From: a bacterium
GTDB taxonomy: Bacteria; Planctomycetota; UBA1135; UBA2386
Length of the DNA stretch: 64,000 nt
Direction: 5' to 3'
NCBI GenBank assembly: GCA_030432695.1
Contig: JAUILN010000021.1
Span: 1 to 64,000 of the forward strand
Below the pieces are notes generated by a model that was not told the origin of the DNA, ran no database searches, and saw only the letters and a list, made by a program, of their open reading frames with translations. Numbering within the stretch: position 1 is the first letter of the stretch; each line of letters opens with the position of its first letter. The position numbers and the translations under genes are program-made. Positions 8,384 to 16,758 of the stretch are shown here, one piece after another.

Positions 8384-11120
8384 ACCGGGCGAGGTGCGGG
8401 AGTTGTTCGACGCGGTGCTGGCGCTCGATCCGGCGGCGCGCGCGGCGTTCCTCGACGGTCGCTGCGCGGGACGACCGGCGTTGCGCGACGAGGTCGAATC
8501 GTTGCTGCAGCACGATGCCTGGACCGATGGCTTCCTCGAGCAGTCGCCCGACGAGGCGGCTCTCGGTGGAGTCCACGCCGGCGTCGGCACCGAGGTCGGG
8601 CCCTATCGTCTGGAGGGGCTGCTCGGGCGCGGCGGCTGTGGTGAGGTCTGGCGTGCGTCGCAGCAGGAGCCGATCCAGCGGACCGTCGCGCTGAAGCTGA
8701 TCCGCGGCGACCTCGCCACCGAGCGGTCGATCGCCCGCTTCGAGGCCGAACGTCAGGCCCTGGCGCGGCTCACCCATCCGGGCATCGCGCGGATCCACGA
8801 CGCGGGGACCTCCGCGTCCGGTCAGCCGTGGTTCGCGATGGAGCTGGTGGGCGGGCGGACGATCCGCGACCACGCCGAGGAACGACGCCTGGGTCTGGCC
8901 GACCGGATCCGGCTGGTCATCCAGGTCTGCGAGGCGCTGCAGCACGCGCACGACTGCGGCATCGTGCACCGCGACCTGAAGCCGTCGAACGTGCTGGTCG
9001 AAGAAGTCAGCGGGCGGGCGCAGCCGAAGCTCATCGACTTCGGGATCGCCAAGCTGCGTGAGAGCGATGCGGCCTGGCAGACCCAGGCGGGGCTGGTTCT
9101 GGGCACGCCGGTCTACATGAGTCCGGAGCAGGCGCGCGGTGACGTCGACGCGGTCGACGCACGCTCCGACGTGTACGCGGTGGGCGTGCTGCTGTTCGAG
9201 CTGCTGACCGGGACCGTGCCGTTCGAGCCGCCTTCGGGGACCCTGGAGGCGGCGATCGCGGTGCAGCGGCGGATCTGCGAGGAGGACGTGGCGCGGCCGT
9301 CGACGCGCATCACCGCACGGGCCGCCGATCCGGACCAGCGGCCGCCGGTGCTGGCGCGGGCGGTGCGCGGCGACCTCGACCGGATCGTGCTGCGCGCCCT
9401 GGCCCGGGCGCGCGAGGCCCGCTATCCGTCGGCCGCCGCCTTCGCCGAAGACCTGCGGCGCTTCCTCGACGACGAACCGGTACAGGCGCGGTCGCCGCGG
9501 CGCGTCTACCTGCTGCGCAAGTGGCTGGTCCGGCATCGCGTGCTGGCGGGGGCGGTGGCGCTGGTGGCGCTGCTCACGGCGATCGCCGGGGTGGTCCTGC
9601 TGCGTGGCGAGGAGCAGGTCGCACGCTCCGAGGCGACCGCCCGGCTCGAGGCGGCGAAGCTCGCGGAGGTGACGCGGTTCCTGCGCGGCATGCTGGCCAG
9701 TGCCGACCCCGAGGGTTCGCCGGGTCACGAGTGGACGGTGCGCGAGCTGCTCGACGACGCCGAACGCCGACTCGGCGACGGGGTCGGGCCCGAGGTCGAG
9801 GCGGCGTTGCGCTACACGATCGGCATGAGCTACCGCGGGCTCGGTCGACCGGTGGATGCGGAGCGCAATCTGCGGCGCGCGCTGGAGCTGGCCGACCGGG
9901 TCGGCGGCGCCGAGCGTGGGGACGCGCGGCGTGAGCTGGCGCTGCTGTTCCTCAATGCGGGGCGCGCGACCGAGGCCGAGTCGCTGGTCGACGAGGCCCT
10001 GCAGCTCGCCGGCGACGATCTGGAGCGGCGCGCTCTGGCGCTGGACATCCGCGGGCAGTTGTTCGGCCAGCGAGCCGAGTTCGACCGGGCGGTGGCGGCG
10101 CTCCGGACCGCGACCGAGCTGGCAGACCGCGCCCCCGCGATCGACCCGGCGATCGGTGTCGCACTGCATCTGCATCTCGTCGACGCGCTCGAGAATGCCG
10201 GTCGCTACGACGAGGCCAGGGAGGTCCTCGACGTCGCGGCGACGCGCGCCCGCGCCGAAGGGGAGCGCGGCCTGCCGCGCCTGCTGCAGCTCCGGATCGC
10301 GCAGATCCGCTTCCTGCTGCGCGCGGCGCGGTCGGGAGAGGCGCTGGGGCTGGCCCAGGAATCCGTTGCGCTGGCCGAGCGGATCTACGGGCGCGAGCAC
10401 TTCGAGACCGGCTACTACCATTGCCATCATGGCGAGGTGCTGCAGTCCAACGATCGGCTGGTCGAGGCGGAGGCCGAGTTCCGCCGCGGCCTCGCGATCC
10501 TGGATGCGGCGCGGCCCGATGGGTCGATCACCGCGGCGCGGGCTCGCGCCGACCTCGGTTGGACCCTGCGGAGACTCGGTCGTCTCGACGACGCGGAGGT
10601 CGAGATCCGGGCCGCGTTCGAGCAGTGCCGGCGGTTCCTGGGACCAGACCATCCGGAGGTTGCGGCGGCCATGCGCGACCTCGCGACCCTGCTCCGCGGG
10701 CGTGGTGCGCTCGAAGAAGCCGAGACCTTGTGTCGCAACGCGCTGAGCATCTGTCAGACCCGACAGGGTGAGGACCATCTCGACGTGGCGGTGTCCTCGC
10801 ACGCCCTGGCGCTGTGTCTGATGGAGCGCGGGCACTTCGACGAGGCGGCGTCGCTGCTGGCCGACGCGGTGCGCATCGCCGAGCCGATCCTCGCTCCCGA
10901 ACACCGCCACGGAATCGAGTTCCGGCTGCGGTACGGTCATGCCCTGGTGCTGGCCGGCCGCTTCGCGGACGCGCGCCCGGAGCTGGAGGAGTGCTACCGC
11001 CGGATCATGGCCAGCAGTGGCGAGAACGACCCGCGCGCGGCGCTGTGTGCGCAGGCGTTGGTGCGCGTGGCCGATGGTCTCGGCGACGCGGAGCTGCGCA
11101 GCGTGTGGGCGGCGCGGTGA
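8376..11120 (+). CDS. Ser/Thr protein kinase with TM helix and TPR domain
   Basis: This 914-residue protein has a kinase domain at about 76-370: glycine loop GRGGCGEV (84-91), catalytic Lys in ALKLI (107), HRDLKPSN (198-205), DFG (221-223) and the APE-equivalent MSPEQ. Near residue 385 basic residues lead into one TM helix (about 393-413, LAGAVALVALLTAIAGVVLL). The rest (450-914) is a run of tetratricopeptide-like helices, for example W-T-L-R-R-L-G-R-L-D-D-A-E. This is the standard PknB-type architecture with a C-terminal TPR region that would bind ligands or protein partners outside or near the membrane. All key catalytic residues are present. It overlaps the sigma-factor gene by 8 bp. Confidence 0.95.
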   Translation: MHEPGEVRELFDAVLALDPAARAAFLDGRCAGRPALRDEVESLLQHDAWTDGFLEQSPDEAALGGVHAGVGTEVGPYRLEGLLGRGGCGEVWRASQQEPIQRTVALKLIRGDLATERSIARFEAERQALARLTHPGIARIHDAGTSASGQPWFAMELVGGRTIRDHAEERRLGLADRIRLVIQVCEALQHAHDCGIVHRDLKPSNVLVEEVSGRAQPKLIDFGIAKLRESDAAWQTQAGLVLGTPVYMSPEQARGDVDAVDARSDVYAVGVLLFELLTGTVPFEPPSGTLEAAIAVQRRICEEDVARPSTRITARAADPDQRPPVLARAVRGDLDRIVLRALARAREARYPSAAAFAEDLRRFLDDEPVQARSPRRVYLLRKWLVRHRVLAGAVALVALLTAIAGVVLLRGEEQVARSEATARLEAAKLAEVTRFLRGMLASADPEGSPGHEWTVRELLDDAERRLGDGVGPEVEAALRYTIGMSYRGLGRPVDAERNLRRALELADRVGGAERGDARRELALLFLNAGRATEAESLVDEALQLAGDDLERRALALDIRGQLFGQRAEFDRAVAALRTATELADRAPAIDPAIGVALHLHLVDALENAGRYDEAREVLDVAATRARAEGERGLPRLLQLRIAQIRFLLRAARSGEALGLAQESVALAERIYGREHFETGYYHCHHGEVLQSNDRLVEAEAEFRRGLAILDAARPDGSITAARARADLGWTLRRLGRLDDAEVEIRAAFEQCRRFLGPDHPEVAAAMRDLATLLRGRGALEEAETLCRNALSICQTRQGEDHLDVAVSSHALALCLMERGHFDEAASLLADAVRIAEPILAPEHRHGIEFRLRYGHALVLAGRFADARPELEECYRRIMASSGENDPRAALCAQALVRVADGLGDAELRSVWAAR

Positions 11121-11227
11121 GCTGGTCCCCGGCTCCATCCGGGATCCGGCAAGCCCGGACCGCGGTCGAACAGTGGGCTGAAGTCTGGACGTCTGCCGTC
11201 CAATTCTCAGGGTGGATGTCTCCGGTC

Positions 11228-11683
11228 ATGATCGACCGGATCACGCAGCTCGACAGGCATCCGTAGGATGCTCACCAGAAGCCCGGTCGTGGCGATCCGG
11301 GGGCCGCGGGAGGTCGGCGAGTCGACTCTCTCGGCCCAGTCCGCGCGCTCGTTCGGTGTCTCGCACCACGTCACGCGTCGCAATCTCGAAGCCCAACCTC
11401 GAAGCCCTGCAGGCCACGTTCATGGTCCGGGTGCTCCGTCCGTACGCCGCGAACATCCGCAAGCGGCAGGTGAAGTCACCGAAGGCGTACCTGCGCGACG
11501 GTGGCATTCTGCATGGCTGCCTCGACATCGAGTCGATGCACGATCTGGAGCGCAATCGAAGACCTCGGCCTGACGCGCGTCGACGTGCTCCATGCCGGGG
11601 ACGAGACCTACCCGGTCGCGGAGCGTGACCGCGCGGTGGCCGCGAGATCGCTGCTGGATGAAGTGCGGCCGTTGACGGGCTGA
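11228..11683 (+). pseudogene. Decayed AAA/DUF4143 ATPase
   Basis: Four pieces of one protein family appear in order but in three frames. M-I-D-R-I-T-Q-L-D-R-H-P ends in a stop at 11266. SPVVAIRGPREVGESTL (from 11268) is a damaged Walker A: the expected P-R-Q-V-G-K-T/S-T-L has lost its Lys. TFMVRVLRPYAANIRKRQVKSP (about 11420-11485) runs into YLRDGGILHG of the DUF4143 half. IEDLGLTRVDVLHAGDETYP is the C-terminal nuclease-like end, stopping at 11683. Large internal parts are missing: an intact member has over 380 residues, while this stretch codes about 150. A more distant intact relative occurs at 40640-41875. It is clearly a fossil. Confidence 0.8.
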
Positions 11684-11859
11684 GGATGGTTCCGGTCCAA
11701 CTGCGCTTCCGCGCCCATTTCTACAATGCAGCGGCCGTGAGCGAAGGACTGGCGGGAGTTCGGCAGCTGCGCTCGGTGCCCGACAGGGCACGGTGGCCGG
11801 CGTCGCCGGTGTCCGGGCACGCGGCACGGGCCGTGCAATGGGGTCGGAGAGAGGACCCT

Positions 11860-12069
11860 ATGAACAAACTCGTACTCATCGCTCTCCTGATCGTCGGTGT
11901 GCTGTTGATCGGCTTCGGCCTCAACTCGGCGGATTCGATCAGCTCCGAGTTCTCGGAGTTCTTCACCGGCTCGCCGACCAACGAGGCCATCTGGATGTTG
12001 ATCGGCGGGATCATCCTGTTGGTCATCGGCGCGGGCGGACTGCTGCGCAGTCGGCGCGCGGTCGCCTGA
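11860..12069 (+). CDS. DUF3185 family small membrane protein
   Basis: This 69-residue protein has two hydrophobic helices (about 3-21, VLIALLIVGVLLIGFGL, and 43-62, IWMLIGGIILLVIGAGGLL) joined by a loop containing the family signature F-F-T-G-S-P-T-N-E-A-I-W. DUF3185 members are tiny inner-membrane proteins found next to stress genes; their function is unknown. A good ribosome-binding site (GGAGAGAGG) lies 5-13 bases before ATG 11860. The gene is convergent with the PRC-barrel gene, 55 bp away. Small PRC-barrel, CsbD and DUF3185 genes are often grouped in general-stress islands, so a role in envelope stress is plausible but unproven. Confidence 0.9.
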   Translation: MNKLVLIALLIVGVLLIGFGLNSADSISSEFSEFFTGSPTNEAIWMLIGGIILLVIGAGGLLRSRRAVA

Positions 12070-12124
12070 GCCGCTCCGATGGGGCGTGCGACTCGTTCGA
12101 AGTCGCACCCCCAGCCCGGCGGCT

Positions 12125-12487
12125 TCAGTCCGCCCAATAGGGCGTCGCCTTCCAATAGCCGTAGGTCGTCGTGTGGAACGACTCCTCGGCGAAGTCCGGC
12201 CAGTTCGACTTGTCGAAGCCGTCGGCCTCCTCGAGCTGCTCGCGGGTCACGTCGAAGACGATCCGCTGGTTCTCCAGGTCGAACTTCAGCAGCGGCCAGG
12301 GGATCGCGAACAACTTCTCGCCGAGACCGAGCAGACCGCCGAACGACAGGACCGCGTAGCTGGCACGGCCGCTCCGCAGGTCGATCATGATCTCGTGCAG
12401 GTCGCCGAGCTTCTCGCCGCGCGAGTTGTAGACCTCGTCCTTCATCAGGGACGAGGCGGACAGGGAACGTGGAATGTTGGTGGTCAT
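12125..12487 (-). CDS. PRC-barrel domain protein
   Basis: This 120-residue cytoplasmic protein has the PRC-barrel pattern. It begins S-A-S-S-L-M-K-D-E-V-Y-N, then G-E-K-L-G-D-L-H-E-I-M-I-D-L, then Y-A-V-L-S-F-G-G-L-L-G-L-G-E-K-L-F-A-I-P-W, typical of the stress-associated single-domain PRC proteins rather than the RimM or photosynthetic reaction-centre types. The tail ends with Y-G-Y-W-K-A-T-P-Y-W. ATG 12487 has a GGAG about 8 bases upstream. Its neighbour is the DUF3185 gene, facing it. The PRC barrel is a protein or metabolite interaction fold; no partner can be named from this sequence. Confidence 0.9.
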   Translation of the reverse strand: MTTNIPRSLSASSLMKDEVYNSRGEKLGDLHEIMIDLRSGRASYAVLSFGGLLGLGEKLFAIPWPLLKFDLENQRIVFDVTREQLEEADGFDKSNWPDFAEESFHTTTYGYWKATPYWAD

Positions 12488-12559
12488 GGCGTGTGCTCCA
12501 GCCGATCGGTCGGAGCGAAGTCCGTGCCACCCATCCGCGGTCCTGGGGCGGCCGAGGCC

Positions 12560-13834
12560 TCAGTCGTCGAGACGGATCGTCGCTGCCGTCATGCGCGCCG
12601 GATCGCCGTGCTCGAGGAAGTCGGTCAACAGGAGCTCCAGGTCGGCCTTCGGGCGGAGCTTCTTGCCGTCGACCACGAACGTGCGGCGCGCGCTCAGGTC
12701 GTCGGGGTGGACCCGATAGACCGCGCCGGCCTGCGAGCAGCTCAGCGCACCGTCGTCGTCCTCGAAGCGGACGGTGCGTGGCGGCGACGGCTGGTCGGGT
12801 GGCGCGACCTGCCAGCAACCTTCGGAGCCCTGTTGCGGGTAGCGCAGCACGCGTTCGAAGCTGCTCGGGATGCTGCGACGGGCGTCGCCGAGCAGGGGGT
12901 CGTAGACGTGCTGCACGCGGAGGTGGTGCGGGCCGGGGTGCCGCTTGGGGAACGGCTCGCCGAGGTAGTCGGCATCGGTGTAGGCGATCAGCTCGGCGTG
13001 CTCGGCGCCGCAGTCCTGCAACGCGGCGAGCAGTTGCTCGGCGTGCTCGAACGGGGTGATCTGGTCGTCGCGGGTGTGCAGCAGCCGCACGTGCAGGTGG
13101 CGGAGGTTCGGCGCGCAGGGGATCACCGCGGCGGTCACCGCCATGCCGCCGGCCGACTCGGGGGCGATCGCGGCGAACTGGTCGGGGAAGGAGATCGCGA
13201 GGTATTCGGTGTAGTAGCCGGCCTGCGAGAGGCCGGTCATCACGATGCGGTCGTGGTCGATGCGGTGGTGCAGTCTGAGGTGGCGGAGCGCGTCGCGGTA
13301 GACCTGTGCTACGGCGGCGCCGACCGCGAAGAACTGCCGGTCGGGGAAGCGCTGCGCGTCGTCCTGGTGTTTGACGATCACGGGCCGGAACAGGATGCAG
13401 TCCTCCACCTGCTCGTCCTGCTCCCAGAACGCGATGCCCGCTTCCTCGTCGACCAGGCCGTGGTCGGGGAGCATCAGCACGGGGTAGCGCGCGTCGCCTT
13501 CGTCGTAACCCTTCGGCAGGCGGATCGAGTAGCGCCAGGTGTGGCCGCCGCTCTCGAACTCCTGGCCGTGGTGCGTGCCTGCAGGGAGAGCGCTCAGCGG
13601 TGCGTGGTCGCGCAAGGCCGCAGCGGCGACGTCGACCTTGCCGCGCAGTGCCTTGATCGCGGCCTTCAGGGCTGCGTCGCGTGCACCGTCGTCGGCGGCG
13701 AGGTAGGCATCGACTGCCGCCTGGGCCTGGTCGGGCACGCGGACCGGGCGTTGGGCGGTGGTCGTCTGCTGCAGGAGCGGCAGCAACGACAGGGAGAGCA
13801 GGGCGACCGGGCCGATGGGCGAGGGAGACCGCAT
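12560..13834 (-). CDS. Secreted alpha/beta-hydrolase (esterase-like)
   Basis: The protein has 424 residues with a signal peptide at about 1-27. The core from about 95 to 300 looks like a PHB-depolymerase/feruloyl-esterase type hydrolase. It has a strand-rich start (YSIRLPKGYDEGDARYPVLM), a helix with RIDHDRIVMTG, then the nucleophile elbow G-L-S-Q-A-G (Ser in G-x-S-x-G), and L-H-T-R-D-D-Q-I-T-P-F as the likely acid region. The C-terminal hundred residues form a separate beta-rich part of unknown role. ATG 13834 gives the signal peptide. The gene is divergent from the His-rich protein gene, with 114 bp between. The substrate is unknown. Confidence 0.75.
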   Translation of the reverse strand: MRSPSPIGPVALLSLSLLPLLQQTTTAQRPVRVPDQAQAAVDAYLAADDGARDAALKAAIKALRGKVDVAAAALRDHAPLSALPAGTHHGQEFESGGHTWRYSIRLPKGYDEGDARYPVLMLPDHGLVDEEAGIAFWEQDEQVEDCILFRPVIVKHQDDAQRFPDRQFFAVGAAVAQVYRDALRHLRLHHRIDHDRIVMTGLSQAGYYTEYLAISFPDQFAAIAPESAGGMAVTAAVIPCAPNLRHLHVRLLHTRDDQITPFEHAEQLLAALQDCGAEHAELIAYTDADYLGEPFPKRHPGPHHLRVQHVYDPLLGDARRSIPSSFERVLRYPQQGSEGCWQVAPPDQPSPPRTVRFEDDDGALSCSQAGAVYRVHPDDLSARRTFVVDGKKLRPKADLELLLTDFLEHGDPARMTAATIRLDD

Positions 13835-13948
13835 GGTCGCGGAGGATACGCCAGCCGAGCGCGGCGGTGGCCGCGGCGGAGGGCCTTGATCCCGGCCGGG
13901 GGATGGCGCACCTTCCTCGGCCCGCGTCGGCCGCCGCGGCCAGTTCCC

Positions 13949-14482
13949 GTGTTCCGATCCACCCGCAGCTCGAACCCGTCCCGCGCCACGCGGCCTCGTC
14001 GAGGCGGGCGGGTCGCCGGGCTGCAGCTGGCCTTCGCCGCGGTCGCGCTGCTGGCCCATCTGTGGGTGGGGCTGCACTTCGCTTCGGTCGCGCACGTGCA
14101 CGACGGCGACGGCGTGCTGCGTCACCTCGGCACGGAATCGACTTGCGAGGCGCGCCTCGGTCGTGCGCACGGCCATGCCGGCGCAACTCCCGAGGCGGAT
14201 CCCGCCGCGCCGCACGAGGGCGGGGCCGGTCGACCCGAGGGGCCCGCCGATCCCGAAGAAGATCACGGCTGTCCGCTGCAGCCTCCCGCTCCGGTCGATC
14301 CGCCCGCGCTCGCCGTGGCCGAACTGCTGCCGGCGGGCCGCGTCTGGCAGGGACTGCCCGATCCCGGAGTCGATGCTCCGGACCGTGGTCCTGCCCAGCT
14401 CCAATTGCCGCCTGCTCAGGCGCCGCCGCTCGCGCGCCGGGGACAGCGTTCCCCGGATCCGCATTCGAACGCTCGAGCGTAG
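13949..14482 (+). CDS. His-rich single-pass membrane protein, unknown
   Basis: A 177-residue frame starts with GTG at 13949. It has a basic N-terminus, one hydrophobic helix at about 25-44 (LQLAFAAVALLAHLWVGLHF), then an exported part rich in His, Asp and Pro (AHVHDGDGVLRHLG, RAHGHAG, EEDHGCPLQPP). This resembles small copper- or zinc-associated proteins with a short His/Cys cluster after one TM helix, but I cannot name a family. The codon pattern and strand agree with the ECF sigma factor gene 211 bp downstream. The first twenty residues may not be translated; a later start is possible. The 211-bp gap holds no other gene I can support. Confidence 0.45.
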   Translation: MFRSTRSSNPSRATRPRRGGRVAGLQLAFAAVALLAHLWVGLHFASVAHVHDGDGVLRHLGTESTCEARLGRAHGHAGATPEADPAAPHEGGAGRPEGPADPEEDHGCPLQPPAPVDPPALAVAELLPAGRVWQGLPDPGVDAPDRGPAQLQLPPAQAPPLARRGQRSPDPHSNARA

Positions 14483-14693
14483 GGACTCGCCTTCCGGGAG
14501 TGCCCGCGGGCCGTTGACGGCTTCGCGGCTACGGGGAGTGGTCCGAGGCGTGCCTTCGCGCCGTTCCGCTCGGGTTCCCTCCGTCCGGAGTCGCGCGATG
14601 CCGTGCGTCCAACTGCCGACCTGGATCGGCGTCGGATGCGGCGTTCGGGCGACTCGCACGCGGTGCCTCGCGCACCGACTGTGAACTGCGAGC

Positions 14694-15242
14694 ATGACCG
14701 AAGACCGAACCTTCGACCGGCAGGCTTTCGACGCCTGGGCCGGTCCCCACGTGGACTGCATGGTGCGCGCCGCGCGGCGCGTGCTGCCCTCGGAAGATAT
14801 GGCCTGGGACGCGGTGCAGAACGTCCTGCTGCGTTTCTGGCGCGACCCGCGTCGGCTCGAGGATCCCCGCGCGGCGTTGCTTTCGGTGGTGACGCGCGCG
14901 AGCCTCGAACAGCTTCGGCGGCAGCGTCGCCGACGTCATCACGAGGAGCGGGCCCACGCGCTGCGCGCCGACCACGACCACGAACTCTGCGAAGACCCCG
15001 CGTGCCGCCTCGAACGGGCGGAGTTCGTGGAGTGGTTGCACGAGGCCGTGCGAGACCTGCCCGACGACTGCCGTGAGGCGCTGGCGATGCGTGAGTTCGA
15101 CGGTCTCGACTACGCGGCGATCGCCGCACGGCTGGCGATCCCGATCGGCACCGTGCGGTCGCGACTGTCGCGCGCTCGCCGGTTGCTCGGGGAACGACTG
15201 CAGCGCGAGGAGTCGTTGGCCCACGGGCCACCGGCCGCGTAG
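14694..15242 (+). CDS. ECF sigma factor
   Basis: This 182-residue sigma-70 factor carries region 2 at about 10-85 (FDAWAGPHVDCMVRAARRVL, then D-M-A-W-D-A-V-Q-N-V-L-L-R-F-W, then PRAALLSVVTRASLEQLRR). Region 4 lies at about 120-172 (DLPDDCREALAMREFDGLDYAAIAARL, then IPIGTVRSRLSRARRLL). Both conserved cores are intact and the size is normal. A short His/Glu-rich linker (RRHHEERAHALRADHDHELCED) separates them. No anti-sigma gene follows directly; the next genes are on the other strand. The preceding His-rich membrane protein could be its partner, but the 211-bp gap makes that uncertain. ATG 14694 has no strong ribosome-binding site. Confidence 0.92.
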   Translation: MTEDRTFDRQAFDAWAGPHVDCMVRAARRVLPSEDMAWDAVQNVLLRFWRDPRRLEDPRAALLSVVTRASLEQLRRQRRRRHHEERAHALRADHDHELCEDPACRLERAEFVEWLHEAVRDLPDDCREALAMREFDGLDYAAIAARLAIPIGTVRSRLSRARRLLGERLQREESLAHGPPAA

Positions 15243-15274
15243 TCGATGCGTGCCAGGAGTGATCCGCCGCCGGC

Positions 15275-15376
15275 TCAGCTCAGCGGATCCCAGCTACGGA
15301 ACTCGTCGATCTCGCGCAGCGTGCCGTGGGCGCGGACCGGGCCGAGCGGGAGGATCGGGGATCGGGTGGTGGTCAT
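15275..15376 (-). CDS. Possible 33-residue ORF coupled to the CobW gene
   Basis: The ATG at 15376 overlaps the TGA of the CobW-type gene in the pattern ATGA, the classic arrangement for coupled translation. The peptide (33 residues) starts M-T-T-T-R-S-P-I-L-P-L-G and ends F-R-S-W-D-P-L-S. It has no membrane segment or Cys pair. I do not recognise it. The exact overlap is the main reason for listing it; chance cannot be excluded for so short a frame. Confidence 0.35.
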   Translation of the reverse strand: MTTTRSPILPLGPVRAHGTLREIDEFRSWDPLS

Positions 15377-16611
15377 GCGTTGTCTGCGGTCTCCGGCGAC
15401 GCGTCGGTCAGCACCAGCTCGCCGAACGGATGGGGGCGAGGACCGTCGGTGAGCGACGCCTCGGCGAGTTCGGCTGCGGTGGCGAGACAGGCGTCGAGCG
15501 TGGCGCGCGCCGCGGCCTCGTCGAAGCCCCGGCCGATGAACACGAGCTGCTGACAGCGGTCGCCCCACTGCGGATCCCAGTCGGCTCGGATCCGCGCGCG
15601 TTCCTCCGGGGCGTCCGGCCAGTGCTCGTCCGGGGTCGCGGCCCACCACTGGCCGACCGTCGCGAGGTCGCTGACGCCACCGGCCTGCGACCACTGCCGG
15701 GCCACCGCCGGATCCTCGGCGATCCAGAGCGTGCCCTTCGAGCGCAGCATGGGCGCCCAGAACTCGTCGTCGTGGATCAGCTCCCACAGCCGTGCGGCAG
15801 CGAACGGGCCGCGCTGCCGGTAGACGAAGCTGGTGATGCCGTAGGCCTCGGTCTCGGGGACGTGCTCGCCCTGCAGCTCGCGGATCCAGGCGGCGGAGCG
15901 CGACGCGGTCTCGAAGTCGAAGCGGCCGGTGCCGACGATCTCCTCGAGCGGGACCTGGCCATGGGCGGCGTGCAGGATGCGCGCGGCGGGGTTCAGGGCC
16001 CGCACCGCGGACTCCACCTCGCGGAGCTGCTCGGCGTCGACCCGATCGATCTTCGAGAGCACCAGCACGTCGGCGAACTCCACCTGCTCCGCGAGCAGAC
16101 CCGCGAGCGAGCGTTCGTCGTCGTCACCCAGCGACTGCCCGCGGTCGGCGAGCACGTCGCTGCCGCGGTAGTCGTCGAGGAAGGCCGTCGCGTCGACGAC
16201 CGTGACCATGGTGTCGAGGCGGGCCACGTCGCCGAGGCTGAAGCCGTCCTCGTCGCGGAACGCGAAGGTCTGGGCTACCGGGACCGGCTCGGAGATGCCG
16301 GTCGACTCGATCAGCAGGTGGTCGAAGCGGTCCTCGCGGGCGAGTCGGGTCACCTCGGCCAGCAGGTCATCGCGCAGGGTGCAGCAGATGCAGCCGTTGG
16401 ACAGCTCCACCAGTGCCTCGTCGGTGCGCGACAGCTCGGTACCGCCCTTGGCGATCCATGCGGCGTCGATGTTGACCTCCGACATGTCGTTGACGATCAC
16501 CGCGACCCGTAGCCCTTGGCGATTGCGGAGCACATGCTCCAGCAGCGTGGTCTTGCCCGCGCCGAGGAAGCCGGACAGGACGGTGACCGGAAGTCGGTTC
16601 TCGGTGGCCAT
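15373..16611 (-). CDS. CobW/COG0523-family metallochaperone GTPase
   Basis: The protein has 412 residues. The P-loop GFLGAGKTTL lies at about 14-23, and the family metal-binding motif G-C-I-C-C-T-L at about 73-79. The switch/Walker B region has E-S-T-G-I-S-E-P, and the guanine-specificity motif is S-K-I-D-R-V-D. The second half, with the CobW C-terminal beta domain (about 280-400), includes G-D-R-C-Q-Q-L-V-F-I-G-R-G-F-D. The length fits the ZigA/YeiR-type group that moves zinc or another metal into proteins. I saw no clear Zur box upstream. It is divergent from fumarase, a [4Fe-4S] enzyme, 147 bp away; whether they are related in function is not shown. Confidence 0.93.
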   Translation of the reverse strand: MATENRLPVTVLSGFLGAGKTTLLEHVLRNRQGLRVAVIVNDMSEVNIDAAWIAKGGTELSRTDEALVELSNGCICCTLRDDLLAEVTRLAREDRFDHLLIESTGISEPVPVAQTFAFRDEDGFSLGDVARLDTMVTVVDATAFLDDYRGSDVLADRGQSLGDDDERSLAGLLAEQVEFADVLVLSKIDRVDAEQLREVESAVRALNPAARILHAAHGQVPLEEIVGTGRFDFETASRSAAWIRELQGEHVPETEAYGITSFVYRQRGPFAAARLWELIHDDEFWAPMLRSKGTLWIAEDPAVARQWSQAGGVSDLATVGQWWAATPDEHWPDAPEERARIRADWDPQWGDRCQQLVFIGRGFDEAAARATLDACLATAAELAEASLTDGPRPHPFGELVLTDASPETADNA

Positions 16612-16746
16612 GTGCGAGGGCGATGCCGCTCGCCGCTGCCGAGTTCACGGCGATCGGTGCGAATTCGCCGGGAGGCTGGGTTCCGGTCTTGCGACGGTCC
16701 GAGCGGGCCGGCTCGGGGCGCGCTCGATTCGCGCCACGCCGCCGCC

Positions 16747-16752
16747 TAACCT
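16747..16752 (+). promoter_or_regulatory. Candidate -10 box for a leaderless fumarase transcript
   Basis: TAACCT ends 6 bases before the ATG at 16759. A transcript starting 6-7 bases after a -10 box would begin at or next to the A of the ATG, so the mRNA would be leaderless. There is no ribosome-binding site before this ATG, which agrees. Read by eye only. Confidence 0.35.
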
Positions 16753-16758
16753 GCGCCG

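Noticed and set aside
8355..11138. Very long open frame (927 codons) on the strand opposite the TPR kinase
   Set aside because: The kinase on the plus strand has every catalytic motif; the minus frame is Arg/Gln/Leu-rich with no motif and is a GC-bias shadow.
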